DNA from: a bacterium
Lineage (GTDB): Bacteria; Bacteroidota; Bacteroidia; Bacteroidales; Muribaculaceae
Direction of reading: 5' to 3'
Assembly (NCBI GenBank): GCA_014802625.1
Contig: JAAVBX010000006.1
Coordinates: 79,277 to 131,482, forward strand
DNA length: 52,206 nucleotides
Position numbers and translations under genes: made by a program. The notes under the pieces are model-generated. The model was not told where the DNA came from. It worked only from the letters and a program-made list of their open reading frames with translations, and made no database searches. Below, piece by piece: positions 35,275-43,221 of the stretch. The first letter of the stretch is position 1. Each line of letters starts with the position of its first letter.

Positions 35275-35282
35275 TATTTTTG
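35275..35282 (+). promoter_or_regulatory. -7 box of the ECF sigma operon
   Basis: TATTTTTG is an exact -7 match giving a leader of about 90 nt before the GTG start at 35376. A TTG at 35260 is too close to act as -33. Confidence 0.45.
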
Positions 35283-35375
35283 CAGATTTTTGTCACAGAC
35301 TCTACTTGGTATCGTTATCTTTACGGATTTCGGGCCGTAAGGACTGAAAATCTCTATTAATAAAAATCTCTATCT

Positions 35376-35876
35376 GTGGAAAAGTCTCGCATCACATCTG
35401 CCTTCATCCGGATACGTGTCCGCTTGCGCGGCATGGCTGCGGGCATCGTCGGAAGTCCGGAGGATGCCGAGGATGTGCTGCATGAGGCTTTCTGCAAACT
35501 ATGGACCAACCATAGGGAGGTCGCTGACGACTTGGCGGCTGAACGTCTCTCTTATACGGTAGTACGTAATACGGCGATTGACGCTTTCCGTAGACAGCGC
35601 GTACATCCGCAGGTGACCATCACTTCCGAATCTGTCGATTTGCCGGTTTCTGAAAAGAATGCTGAATCCGACCGTGAACTTTGCGATGAGCTCATAAAAC
35701 TCGCCAAGAGAGTGCTCAAACCACTGCAATATGAAGTGTTCATCCTCCACGACGTCGATGAGATTCCGTATGCGGAAGTGGCGGAGCGGCTTGACCTCTC
35801 AGAAACCAACGTGCGCAAAATCCTTAGTCGGGCGCGTAAGCAGATAAGAGATACCTACCGAAGTATGAACCCTTAA
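35376..35876 (+). CDS. ECF-type RNA polymerase sigma factor
   Basis: A 166-aa protein from a GTG start. Sigma region 2 (about 10-75) has S-P-E-D-A-E-D-V-L-H-E-A-F-C-K-L-W, the region 2.2 core-binding helix. Region 4 (about 105-160) has Q-Y-E-V-F-I-L-H-D-V-D-E-I-P-Y-A-E-V-A-E-R-L-D-L-S, a helix-turn-helix for the -35 element. It is followed 10 bp later by a one-TM protein and then two secreted proteins, the order of a Bacteroidales ECF sigma/anti-sigma locus. It probably controls its own operon and envelope targets. Confidence 0.9.
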   Translation: MEKSRITSAFIRIRVRLRGMAAGIVGSPEDAEDVLHEAFCKLWTNHREVADDLAAERLSYTVVRNTAIDAFRRQRVHPQVTITSESVDLPVSEKNAESDRELCDELIKLAKRVLKPLQYEVFILHDVDEIPYAEVAERLDLSETNVRKILSRARKQIRDTYRSMNP

Positions 35877-35886
35877 TACAGGCATT

Positions 35887-36414
35887 ATGGTAAAGAATGA
35901 AGATAAATCCCACCCCGGAAATTCCGATAAATTGTTGCTTGAGGATATAAGCCGATACTTCGACTGTCTGCTTACGGATGATGAGGAGAAATTGTTGATG
36001 AGAAGAGTGGCTTCCGCTACATTCTCTCACCCGATTCTTGATGAGGCGAGGGCGGTGATGGGCTTCACTACTATCAGGTCCGGCCGTACCGTGGTGAACA
36101 CTGCTCCGGCTTCGACGTCAAGGCATCATGTGTGGAATCGGATCGCCGGCATAGCAGTTGCAATCGCATTGATCGGGGGAGTGGTGATAGGAATAAAGGG
36201 TCTGACTGCATCACGGGTTGCTGATGATAGATGCTTCGCCTATGTCAATGGCACACGTATCGTTGAGGAGGATGAAGTACTCAGGATCATCTGCGAAGAT
36301 ATGAAAGAACTGAACGCTTGCCTTGACGGGAACCGGAGTGATATCACAGATGACATGGAGACCCTTGCTCCGGCGGCCCTCTGTTTCGAGTCTCAGTTCG
36401 ACCCTCTATTATGA
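35887..36414 (+). CDS. Probable anti-sigma factor, single-pass
   Basis: A 175-aa protein. The N-terminal cytoplasmic part (about 1-85) has the D-I-S-R-Y-F-D-C-L-L-T-D-D-E-E-K-L-L pattern seen in Bacteroidales anti-sigma-like proteins. One transmembrane helix (about 88-108, I-A-V-A-I-A-L-I-G-G-V-V-I-G) leads to a short extracytoplasmic tail with three Cys. There is no zinc-binding HxxxCxxC motif, so it is not a classical ZAS anti-sigma. The role is inferred from topology and from the sigma gene 10 bp upstream. Its TGA overlaps a possible ATG (36411) of the next gene. Confidence 0.65.
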   Translation: MVKNEDKSHPGNSDKLLLEDISRYFDCLLTDDEEKLLMRRVASATFSHPILDEARAVMGFTTIRSGRTVVNTAPASTSRHHVWNRIAGIAVAIALIGGVVIGIKGLTASRVADDRCFAYVNGTRIVEEDEVLRIICEDMKELNACLDGNRSDITDDMETLAPAALCFESQFDPLL

Positions 36415-36434
36415 AACCGTATAATACTATAATT

Positions 36435-36908
36435 ATGAACCGTTTACTGATAACCCTATTCCTTTGGCTTGCCGTGTCACTGCCGGGCTATGCCCAGTCA
36501 GGATTGGAAATCAACCGGATATTCAACGGAAGGTATGTCGATGATCCGAAGGTGTCCGAAACCATGATAAGCGGAAAAAACAAATTCCTGCAGAGTCACC
36601 GTCTTACGGTATTTGCTTCTTTCAAGGGTCCGGCTGCCGTATACAGGCAGGAGGCAGAGCATCTTGTGTTATCCGACGGGGCAAAAGCCATCGGTAAGAA
36701 TGTGCGCTATCTCGAGGGGAAACTGTACTTTGCGCTTTTCAATCTCAAGCCGGTCAACGTCAATGGCAAGAAACTAAATCGTTACATCTATTACCTGAAT
36801 AATGCGGTAGGTGGAGGGGGCAACGTACTGATCCTTTATCTTGAGGGGACCTTGTCCGAGCAGGATGCCGCCGACCTTATACAATCTCTTGCCAAGAAAG
36901 CTAAATAA
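36435..36908 (+). CDS. Small secreted protein, DUF6108-like
   Basis: A 157-aa protein from M-N-R-L-L at 36435, giving a short signal peptide cut after G-Y-A-Q. The in-frame ATG at 36411 overlaps the preceding stop as ATGA and would add eight residues. The mature ~135-aa domain (I-N-R-I-F-N-G-R, Y-L-E-G-K-L-Y-F-A-L-F) resembles DUF6108, a small periplasmic family of Bacteroidales that I recall from similar sigma loci. Function unknown. Confidence 0.6.
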   Translation: MNRLLITLFLWLAVSLPGYAQSGLEINRIFNGRYVDDPKVSETMISGKNKFLQSHRLTVFASFKGPAAVYRQEAEHLVLSDGAKAIGKNVRYLEGKLYFALFNLKPVNVNGKKLNRYIYYLNNAVGGGGNVLILYLEGTLSEQDAADLIQSLAKKAK

Positions 36909-36936
36909 AAATCCAACTATCACAACACTGAACATT

Positions 36937-37983
36937 ATGAAATCTTTTAATATAAGACTTATCCTTATCGTCTTATCTATCTTGTCTTTTGCGATATGCG
37001 GATATGCACAGACGGAGAACTGTGATACCGTATTCTCAGCTTCCTCGGCAAAAGCTCTGCGTATCACCTCCAATAACGAAAATATCTCCGTCGTTATCGA
37101 GAAATTTGACAACGGAGCGGAAAATTATTACTACAATACAGGACTTGAAGAGACAGGCGGCCACGATGACAACCTGAGTTATATGGCCCAATATCAAGAT
37201 TTAAAAGATATCAACGTCGTTGAGCAGGATAACCGGGTGCTTATTATCTCGTTCAAGGGTGAGACTGACGTGCCGAATGTCCTGAGTTTCGATATACCGG
37301 ACCCCGATAACCGCTTTGTTTCCTCTTATACCGGTGTGCGTAATCCCTATCAGGGGGTAAACCTCAGCCTAAACCGTAAGGGGAAGCACCGTTGGGATTT
37401 CGTATCATTCGGTCTCGGTCTCGGCTGGGCGACTCCACTTAATGCCCCGTCAGGGCTTGATGTGGCGATGGGGAAAAGCCTGGAGCTCAGTTGGACGATA
37501 CTTGCCGGTGTCAAATGGAATTACGGTTGCCATTCGGTCTCCGCCGGCCTGGGTCTTGATGGCAAGTGGTTCAGCTTAAAAAAAGGTCATTATTTCAATA
37601 AAGAGGCTGATGGCCGGATATCTACACAACCCTTCTCTGAGATGCAGGAGAGGGGGGCCTCTTCACTCCGATTCTTCAGCTTGCAGGTGCCCATGCTTTA
37701 TGATTTGCAGCTTGGACGCGCACGTAGGTTCGGGTTTGCAGTCGGACCTGTCGTCAATTTCAACGTTACCGGGCATCTCCAGACCTCTTACCGTATCGGG
37801 GACAGCGACTATTCGGTTGTGACGCGACATATCGGGCAGCGTCCGGTGACAGTGGATTTTCTTGGTGTCGTACATTATAGCCCTATTGCTCTTTACGTGC
37901 GGTATTCTCCGATGCAGATGATGAAAAAGTCAGCCGGGCTCTCGTTCTCGACCCTTTCCACAGGCATAATGCTTTTCTTCTAA
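36937..37983 (+). CDS. Outer-membrane beta-barrel protein, last gene of the sigma cassette
   Basis: A 348-aa protein from M-K-S-F at 36937. The longer open frame to 36841 overlaps the previous gene and precedes the signal peptide, so it is not used. The signal peptide ends at G-Y-A-Q (about 25). Residues 30-150 are a soluble beta-rich domain and 160-348 a porin_family/OMP_b-brl-like barrel with alternating strands, ending I-M-L-F-F with a terminal Phe. It could be an envelope sensor or a target of the sigma system. Confidence 0.7.
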   Translation: MKSFNIRLILIVLSILSFAICGYAQTENCDTVFSASSAKALRITSNNENISVVIEKFDNGAENYYYNTGLEETGGHDDNLSYMAQYQDLKDINVVEQDNRVLIISFKGETDVPNVLSFDIPDPDNRFVSSYTGVRNPYQGVNLSLNRKGKHRWDFVSFGLGLGWATPLNAPSGLDVAMGKSLELSWTILAGVKWNYGCHSVSAGLGLDGKWFSLKKGHYFNKEADGRISTQPFSEMQERGASSLRFFSLQVPMLYDLQLGRARRFGFAVGPVVNFNVTGHLQTSYRIGDSDYSVVTRHIGQRPVTVDFLGVVHYSPIALYVRYSPMQMMKKSAGLSFSTLSTGIMLFF

Positions 37984-38009
37984 TCATTGTCCATAGCGCC
38001 AAAGAGGCA

Positions 38010-38079
38010 GTCAAAAGACCAAAGACCATAGAACCAAGGAAATAAACCCTATGGAACTGTGGTCTATGGTCTTTGGACC
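38010..38079 (+). repeat. Heptad-built palindromic element, copy 2
   Basis: It has the same structure, length and orientation as 35157-35227. The shared core includes GACCATAGAACCAA and TATGGAACTGTGGTCT. The heptads differ (AAAG versus AGAG on the left), with matching changes on the right arm in at least one pairing register. Confidence 0.8.
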
Positions 38080-38125
38080 AAAACCTTTACATAAATTCCG
38101 GTGGCCGGAGCTGATGTGTAGATAT

Positions 38126-38164
38126 AAAAAAGTCGTCGGCACGGCACCACGCCGGACCGACGAC
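38126..38164 (-). terminator. Strong minus-strand terminator downstream of the starch operon
   Basis: GTCGTCGG (38132-38139) pairs with CCGACGAC (38157-38164), with an inner CGGC/GCCG. On the minus strand six T residues follow (complement of 38126-38131). It lies about 330 bp past the GH97 stop, so it ends either a long 3' UTR or a separate small RNA. Confidence 0.85.
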
Positions 38165-38272
38165 AGGAAATGTAGAACTATTGATTCGTGTGTGTGTGAA
38201 ATGCGATTCTTGCTTACTTGATACTAACTCACTAACTCTATGATTAAGTTTGCAAAATACGAATTGATTCTG

Positions 38273-38312
38273 AGAGAGTGTTTTAATTCAAACACACTCT
38301 TAGAGTGTGTTT
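38273..38312. repeat. AGAGTGTTT palindromic element
   Basis: AGAGAGTGTTT, TTAATT, then AAACACACTCT is followed by a 10-bp perfect stem AAACACACTC/GAGTGTGTTT with a TTA loop (38290-38312). The same motif recurs at 38487-38500 over the GH97 stop codon, and related palindromes lie at 51457-51483. Confidence 0.7.
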
Positions 38313-38496
38313 CCTTTTAAACCGTTTTAACGTCTTTAAATAACATAATCAAGACTTGATTTCATCACAAAGAATCTTTTGGGTTATTTTTCAAAGATTT
38401 CATCGGTCATGATGCCCGCATCACTCCCTCTTCATCTTTGGAAAATAACTCCAAAATCTCTCTTTGTGCTAAAATCATTTAAAAGTAAACACACTC

Positions 38497-40608
38497 TTAG
38501 CGGACAGGGGTGAGGCGGATGGCCGCACCGCCGCCTGAGGCGAGGGGCTGACGGAGCACGCTCTTGGAGTCGACCTTCTGAGTGCGGATGCGGTAGGCCT
38601 GCGGATTGGTTTTCCAATCGGCGTCGGGAGCATCCTCATAGATGGTGGCCTCGAATTTCTGACCTTTGGGGAGGAACGAAAGATCGATCACAGCCGTGCG
38701 GGGTGTCTCATCCGTGATTGCTCCGACATACCAGTCGTCGGAATGCTTGTCCTGACGGGCAACGGTGATGAAACGCGCAGGTTCGGCTTCGAGATAGCGG
38801 GAGTCGCTCCAGTCTACGGGTACATCCTCGATGAACTGGAATGCGTCGGGGAAACGCTCGTAGTTCTCCGGGAGGTCACAGGCCATCTGCATCGGCGAGG
38901 GCATCGTCAGATAGAGGGCGAGCTGACGCGCGAGAGTTGTGCCTGCCTGCGAATCCTTACCTTCGTTGTAATAGCTGAGACGTGTCTCGAAGAGACCGGG
39001 CGTATAGTCCATCGGACCACCCTTCAGACGGGTGAAGGGGAGGAGCGCGGTATGCGAGGGGGGATTGCCGCCCATAGACTCGAACTCACCGCCGCGAGCT
39101 GACTCCTGTGCAAGCCAGTTGGGCCATGTACGGCAGAGTCCGGTGGGACGGGGAGCCTCGTGACTGTCGACCATAATCTTATAGTCGGCTGCACGCTTGG
39201 CTACGTCAAGAACATGGTCGACCATCCACTGCGACGTGTGATGTTCCGAACGCGGGATGATCGCCCCGACATAACCGGTCTTCACGGCATCGTAGCCGTT
39301 ATCTTTCATAAACTGAAAAGCGCGGTCGAGCTGAAGAGCATAGTCAGCGGCGTTGGCGGCGGTCTCATGGTGCATAATAAGCTTCACACCCTTTGATGCC
39401 GCATAGTCGCGGAGCTCGTCGACATCGAAGTCGGGATACGCCTTGTCGAAGAGGAACTGGCGGTTCTTGCGGTAGCTTGCCCAGTCTTCCCAACCTTCGT
39501 TCCAACCCTCCACGAGCACACCCTCTATGCCGTGGTCAGCGGCGAAGTCGATATACTTCTTCACGTTGGCCGTATTGGCGGGATGGCGGCCGTTGGGTTT
39601 GAGGGTCGTATAATCGGTCACACCCGGTTTGGCGAGATAATCGTCGGAATAAGCCCAGGTCTTCTGATTTCCGGTGAACATCTCCCACCATACACCCATG
39701 AATTTCATGGGTTTGATCCATGAGGTATCCTCAATCGCGCAAGGCTCGTTGAGGTTGAGGATAAGCTGTGAGGCGAGGATATCGCGGGCATCGTCGCTGA
39801 CGATGAGAGTGCGCCAGGGTGTCTGGAAAGGATACTGGAGGTATCCTGCCACCCCGAGACGATCAGGCACGAGATGAGCCTTCATGTTGTTCTCCTGCGT
39901 GTCGACATCGAGGAGCATCGCGGGGTAATTGACCAGCGCGGCCTCATGGACATTGACATAGACCGGGTCGTCGGTCTTCAGCAGCATCGGAGTCTGGATA
40001 GTATTTCCCCCGGTGCGCTGAGCTTCGGAATGGCGATGGTAGTTGCCCATCGCTTCCGGCAGACTGCTGAAGGTAGTCTCCGACCATAGATATTCGTCGG
40101 TGTCATAATCGCCGGGGATACAGAAAAGCTTGTGGTCGCCGTTGAAATTGAATTCCGTGGCCTCATCCTTGAGAGTCAGATATGAACCCTGCTGTTGTTT
40201 GGGAAACTCATAGCGGAAACCGAGTCCGTCGTCGAAGAGGCGGAAACGCACTGTCATCTCGCGCTCCGGCTTGTCAGCCTTGAGATTGACGGCCATCTCG
40301 CGGAAATTATCGCGGATTTCGGCGTATTCGCCCCATACGGGTTGCCATGTGCGGTCGGTCGAGAGAGTGTCGACCGATACGATTTCAAAACCCTCCGTGA
40401 AGTCACGCTCATCACCTTTCAGACCGAGACGGCTGCGGTTCACGAGATTCTTCCCCTTATAATCGAGCGAATATGTGGGTTGTCCTTCGGGAGTCAGGCC
40501 GAATGTCAGGCTGAGGTCGCCCGACGGTGATGAGATATTCTGCGCGGAGGCACCCGTCTGCAGGGCGCCTGCCACGCACAATAGAGAGAAAATAACAGTA
40601 GTTTTCAT
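38497..40608 (-). CDS. susB: GH97 alpha-glucosidase, SusB-type
   Basis: A 703-aa periplasmic enzyme with a cleaved signal peptide (A-S-A-Q near residue 23; no lipobox). It has GH97 order, with G-V-L-V-E-G-W-N-E-G-W-E-D-W, then D-S-H-E-A-P-R-P-T-G with Glu near 484, E-S-A-R-G-G-E-F and P-F-T-R-L-K-G-G-P-M-D-Y-T-P-G. These are the inverting SusB-like features. It hydrolyses alpha-1,4 and other alpha-glucosidic ends of imported maltodextrins. Its ATG overlaps the GH13 stop as ATGA, so the two are translationally coupled; it is the last gene of the operon. Confidence 0.95.
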   Translation of the reverse strand: MKTTVIFSLLCVAGALQTGASAQNISSPSGDLSLTFGLTPEGQPTYSLDYKGKNLVNRSRLGLKGDERDFTEGFEIVSVDTLSTDRTWQPVWGEYAEIRDNFREMAVNLKADKPEREMTVRFRLFDDGLGFRYEFPKQQQGSYLTLKDEATEFNFNGDHKLFCIPGDYDTDEYLWSETTFSSLPEAMGNYHRHSEAQRTGGNTIQTPMLLKTDDPVYVNVHEAALVNYPAMLLDVDTQENNMKAHLVPDRLGVAGYLQYPFQTPWRTLIVSDDARDILASQLILNLNEPCAIEDTSWIKPMKFMGVWWEMFTGNQKTWAYSDDYLAKPGVTDYTTLKPNGRHPANTANVKKYIDFAADHGIEGVLVEGWNEGWEDWASYRKNRQFLFDKAYPDFDVDELRDYAASKGVKLIMHHETAANAADYALQLDRAFQFMKDNGYDAVKTGYVGAIIPRSEHHTSQWMVDHVLDVAKRAADYKIMVDSHEAPRPTGLCRTWPNWLAQESARGGEFESMGGNPPSHTALLPFTRLKGGPMDYTPGLFETRLSYYNEGKDSQAGTTLARQLALYLTMPSPMQMACDLPENYERFPDAFQFIEDVPVDWSDSRYLEAEPARFITVARQDKHSDDWYVGAITDETPRTAVIDLSFLPKGQKFEATIYEDAPDADWKTNPQAYRIRTQKVDSKSVLRQPLASGGGAAIRLTPVR

Positions 40609-41969
40609 CTTTTCAGATAAAATTTATATCCGTAAGGTTCAAGGTTGAGGCTGACGGGGAGTTTATCCTCGGAGCCAGACAGGAGATCCTCCATCACTTC
40701 GCCCGAGAGCTGTATGGGAGTGCGATAGCTCTTGGCGGAATTGGCGGTGTTCACGACCACGAGCAGGGTGTTGCCGTTGGCCTTGTAGGTAAAACCTGCC
40801 ACGTCGCCGTTGGAGAAATCGGCGAATGTCCCGCCGCGCACATCGGCCGTCTCCTTATAGGCGGCGTCGATGGCGGAGTAATCCGCGGTCAGCGTTGATG
40901 AGAATGTGAGGGGAGAATAGTTGAAGAAGGAGAGTTTACCCTTCACGTTGTCGGCATCCATGCCGGAGTATATCATCGGTGTGCCCCCGAGCATGGCGGC
41001 CAGAGCGTAGGCGGCCTTCACGCCGTCGGCGGAACCGAAATAGCGGTCGAATTCATTTTCGGCAACGACGTCATGGTTGAAAGCATATCGGAGGATGCTC
41101 TTTCCTTCCGGCAGCGATGTGATGGTCGTGCGCGCGTCATTGACGAAAGAGGCTATCTTCCCTTTCCCCATAGCTTTTGCGAGGTCGGGGGCGAAGCTCC
41201 AGTCATAAATCATATCGAAGCCATCCTCATAGAAACCTTTCTGCGAAGTCTCGGCCAGCATTATCAGCTTCGGGTCGATTTTGCGCAGAGCGGTGATGGC
41301 CTTCTTCCAGAAATCATGGGGCACACCTTCGGCATAGTCGCAGCGATAGCCGTCGATACCGAAATTCTTGACCCAATATTCCATGGCGTCGATCATTCCC
41401 TCTTCGGTAGATGCCACTGAATAGTCGAGCTGAGCCACGTCGGCCCAATCCTTTGTTGCGGCGATATTGCCGTTGGCATCCTTCTTGTAGCGTTCGGGGT
41501 GGGATGTTGTCCAGGTGTTATCGAAGCTCGTATGGTTGGCCACCCAGTCAAGGATAACTTTCATCCCGAGGGAATGGGCTTTGCCGATGAGCGATTTCAG
41601 GTCGGCGTCGGTGCCGTAGGCGGGATTGATTTTCTTATAGTCCTTGATGCAGTAGGGGCTTCCTACGCTCTTTACCTCTCCCGGCTCGAAGATCGGCATA
41701 AGCCAGAGCACGTCGCATCCCATGCCGGAGATGCGCGGCAACTGATTCTCGATCTCACGCAGCGCGCCTGTCTTGGCGAAGAAGCGGGGATTGGCTTCAT
41801 AGATGATGTCGGTCGATGCCGGCTCCACCTTTTCATCACCCCCGGCGGACGGGTTACCGGGGGTGACGGGTGCGGGCTCGTCGTTGTCGGAGCCGCACGA
41901 TGCGCATGCAGCCATCGTGAGGACTCCGAGAACGGCGGAAAGGAGAAAGTGTTGTTTCTTGAAATTCAT
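40605..41969 (-). CDS. GH13 alpha-amylase lipoprotein (SusG position)
   Basis: A 454-aa lipoprotein. M-A-A-C near residue 22, then A-S-C-G-S-D-N-D-E, fits surface export. The GH13 barrel is short, with D-W-V-A-N-H-T, nucleophile Asp near 209 (Y-R-C-D-Y-A), acid/base Glu near 238 (L-A-E-T-S) and Asp near 299 (F-N-H-D). There is no CBM insertion as in B. thetaiotaomicron SusG (~690 aa). It should make the first cut in starch at the surface, with carbohydrate binding supplied by the upstream CBM26 lipoprotein. It sits 33 bp after that gene and overlaps GH97 by 4 bp. Confidence 0.92.
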   Translation of the reverse strand: MNFKKQHFLLSAVLGVLTMAACASCGSDNDEPAPVTPGNPSAGGDEKVEPASTDIIYEANPRFFAKTGALREIENQLPRISGMGCDVLWLMPIFEPGEVKSVGSPYCIKDYKKINPAYGTDADLKSLIGKAHSLGMKVILDWVANHTSFDNTWTTSHPERYKKDANGNIAATKDWADVAQLDYSVASTEEGMIDAMEYWVKNFGIDGYRCDYAEGVPHDFWKKAITALRKIDPKLIMLAETSQKGFYEDGFDMIYDWSFAPDLAKAMGKGKIASFVNDARTTITSLPEGKSILRYAFNHDVVAENEFDRYFGSADGVKAAYALAAMLGGTPMIYSGMDADNVKGKLSFFNYSPLTFSSTLTADYSAIDAAYKETADVRGGTFADFSNGDVAGFTYKANGNTLLVVVNTANSAKSYRTPIQLSGEVMEDLLSGSEDKLPVSLNLEPYGYKFYLKR

Positions 41970-42002
41970 CTCTAAGAAAGATAATATCGGTTATCAAGCG
42001 GC

Positions 42003-43133
42003 TTATTCCGCTTCTTCATCGCCGGGCACATAGTCGGCGGGATCGATTTCAGATGCTGAATTGGAAGTCAGCTTCACATACACGTCGCGGTCAAGAGCGA
42101 AGACAACCACGTCGTCAATCTGCTTGCCGTTGCCGTTGTTGAGGATGACGTGCTCTGTCAGCCCCTGGTCGCAGTTGGCAGCGCCGAGATCGAAGTAGAC
42201 GTATTCCACGCCGTTGATTTTCTGAGTGCCTGTCGGAGCCATGCCGGGCCAACCACCGTTGAGGTCGTTGACATCGCCCCACATATAGAGATATAACTCA
42301 TCCCAGCCCGACATATTATGTACGAAGACAGTGTAGCCGTCATGCTCCACTACTTCGGAGGGCTCATATTCCACCACGCCGTCGGGAGTCAGTTCGAGAT
42401 AGAAGTCCTGGTTGAGGGTGACGTTGTAGTCGCCGAGCTGCTTGCCGCCGCCGTTATCGTTGAAGATAAGGTTGAGGTTCAGACCCTCGTTGGATGCGCC
42501 GGTATCGAAATATTTGTATTCCACGCCGTTGAGCGTCACAGTGCCGGTCGGTTTCATACCGGGCCATCCGCCGAATGCCTCGGCGTCACCCCATGCGTAG
42601 AGGGCGAGGTCGCTGTAGCCGGAGTTGTCGACAACGTAGATGACGTAGCCGTCATGCTCGATCGGAGTCTCGGGCTGGTCGATGGTGAAGTAGTCGGCCC
42701 AACGGTAGAGGAGCACATTGATGCGCTCTCCGACTGCGGGCACCTCATGATGGAGCACGGCCTGGTTATCGAGAGTGCGTTCCATACCCTGCTCGACGTT
42801 GTAGAACGTATAGCCGTCGGCAAGAGTGTAGCCGTCGATGCAGTCGGCGGGGTTGATATAGATGCCCCACTTGTCATTGGAGTCGGGAGCCTTCTGGAGG
42901 AGCCAGCGGGGGTCGCCCACGGCCTTCTCCTCGCCACCGTTGAAGTCGCCGACGATATAGATCTCGTCATCGACGAATGTTCCCCAGGGGACAATCACCT
43001 CCAGCAGCTGATAGCCGGGGCGGAGTTCGAAGCGGGGGAGTTCGCTCTCGAACACAATCTCCTCCTTCGAGCAGGCACCGAACAGTGTCACGAGTGCCAA
43101 GAGGAACAAATGGAGAATATATGATTTCTTCAT
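42003..43133 (-). CDS. SusE-position lipoprotein with two CBM26-like starch-binding modules
   Basis: A 376-aa lipoprotein: F-G-A-C near residue 21 followed by S-K-E-E, a surface-export signature. An N-terminal domain (about 35-150, I-Y-I-V-G-D-F-N-G-G) resembles the SusE/F-type or DUF4961 beta-sandwich. Two repeats start near residues 159 and 263 (E-H-D-G-Y). Each has an aromatic Y-A-W-G-D or Y-M-W-G-D, the G-G-W-P-G-M loop and Y-K-Y-F-D or Y-V-Y-F-D, as in CBM26 starch-binding modules. It would hold starch at the surface for GH13. A 14-bp hairpin separates it from susD. Confidence 0.88.
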   Translation of the reverse strand: MKKSYILHLFLLALVTLFGACSKEEIVFESELPRFELRPGYQLLEVIVPWGTFVDDEIYIVGDFNGGEEKAVGDPRWLLQKAPDSNDKWGIYINPADCIDGYTLADGYTFYNVEQGMERTLDNQAVLHHEVPAVGERINVLLYRWADYFTIDQPETPIEHDGYVIYVVDNSGYSDLALYAWGDAEAFGGWPGMKPTGTVTLNGVEYKYFDTGASNEGLNLNLIFNDNGGGKQLGDYNVTLNQDFYLELTPDGVVEYEPSEVVEHDGYTVFVHNMSGWDELYLYMWGDVNDLNGGWPGMAPTGTQKINGVEYVYFDLGAANCDQGLTEHVILNNGNGKQIDDVVVFALDRDVYVKLTSNSASEIDPADYVPGDEEAE

Positions 43134-43166
43134 CTTGAAATTCGGGATAAAAGATTTATTGGTTTA

Positions 43167-43211
43167 TCGTAGTCACCGGAAGTCCTGACCGGGTCTATCC
43201 GGTGACTACGA
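43167..43211 (-). promoter_or_regulatory. 14-bp intercistronic hairpin between susD and the CBM26 gene
   Basis: CGTAGTCACCGGA (43168-43180) is exactly complementary to 43198-43210, with one further T-A pair outside and a 17-nt loop. The minus-strand sequence after it is A/T-rich but has no U run. It starts 11 bp past the susD stop. It may lower or stabilise messages so that susCD exceeds the enzymes. Confidence 0.75.
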
Positions 43212-43221
43212 AAGAGAATTT

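Larger units (their letters stand above)
34924..35375. other. Palindrome-rich intergenic region before the sigma operon
   Basis: No gene is seen in these 452 bp. They contain a 14-bp direct repeat (34942-34955 and 34975-34988), a long hairpin (35100-35128), the palindrome GGTTATATAACC (35135-35146) and the ~71-bp heptad palindrome (35157-35227). A -7 box for the sigma gene (TATTTTTG, 35275-35282) follows. Confidence 0.7.
37984..38496. other. Gene-free region between the sigma cassette and the starch locus
   Basis: No supported gene lies in 513 bp. From the left it holds palindromic element copy 2 (38010-38079), a minus-strand terminator (38126-38164), a TAnnTTTG box on the plus strand (38245-38252) before a doubtful 26-codon frame, and the AGAGTGTTT palindromes (38273-38312). 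An AT-rich stretch follows to the GH97 stop. Confidence 0.7.

Noticed and set aside
36841-36936. Upstream extension of the beta-barrel gene overlapping the previous gene
   Set aside because: The signal peptide begins at 36937 and the extension lacks hydrophobic or conserved sequence.
38239-38319. 26-codon plus-strand frame after a TAnnTTTG-containing stretch
   Set aside because: The frame contains the AGAGTGTTT palindrome and the -7-like box lies inside it. Nothing supports translation.
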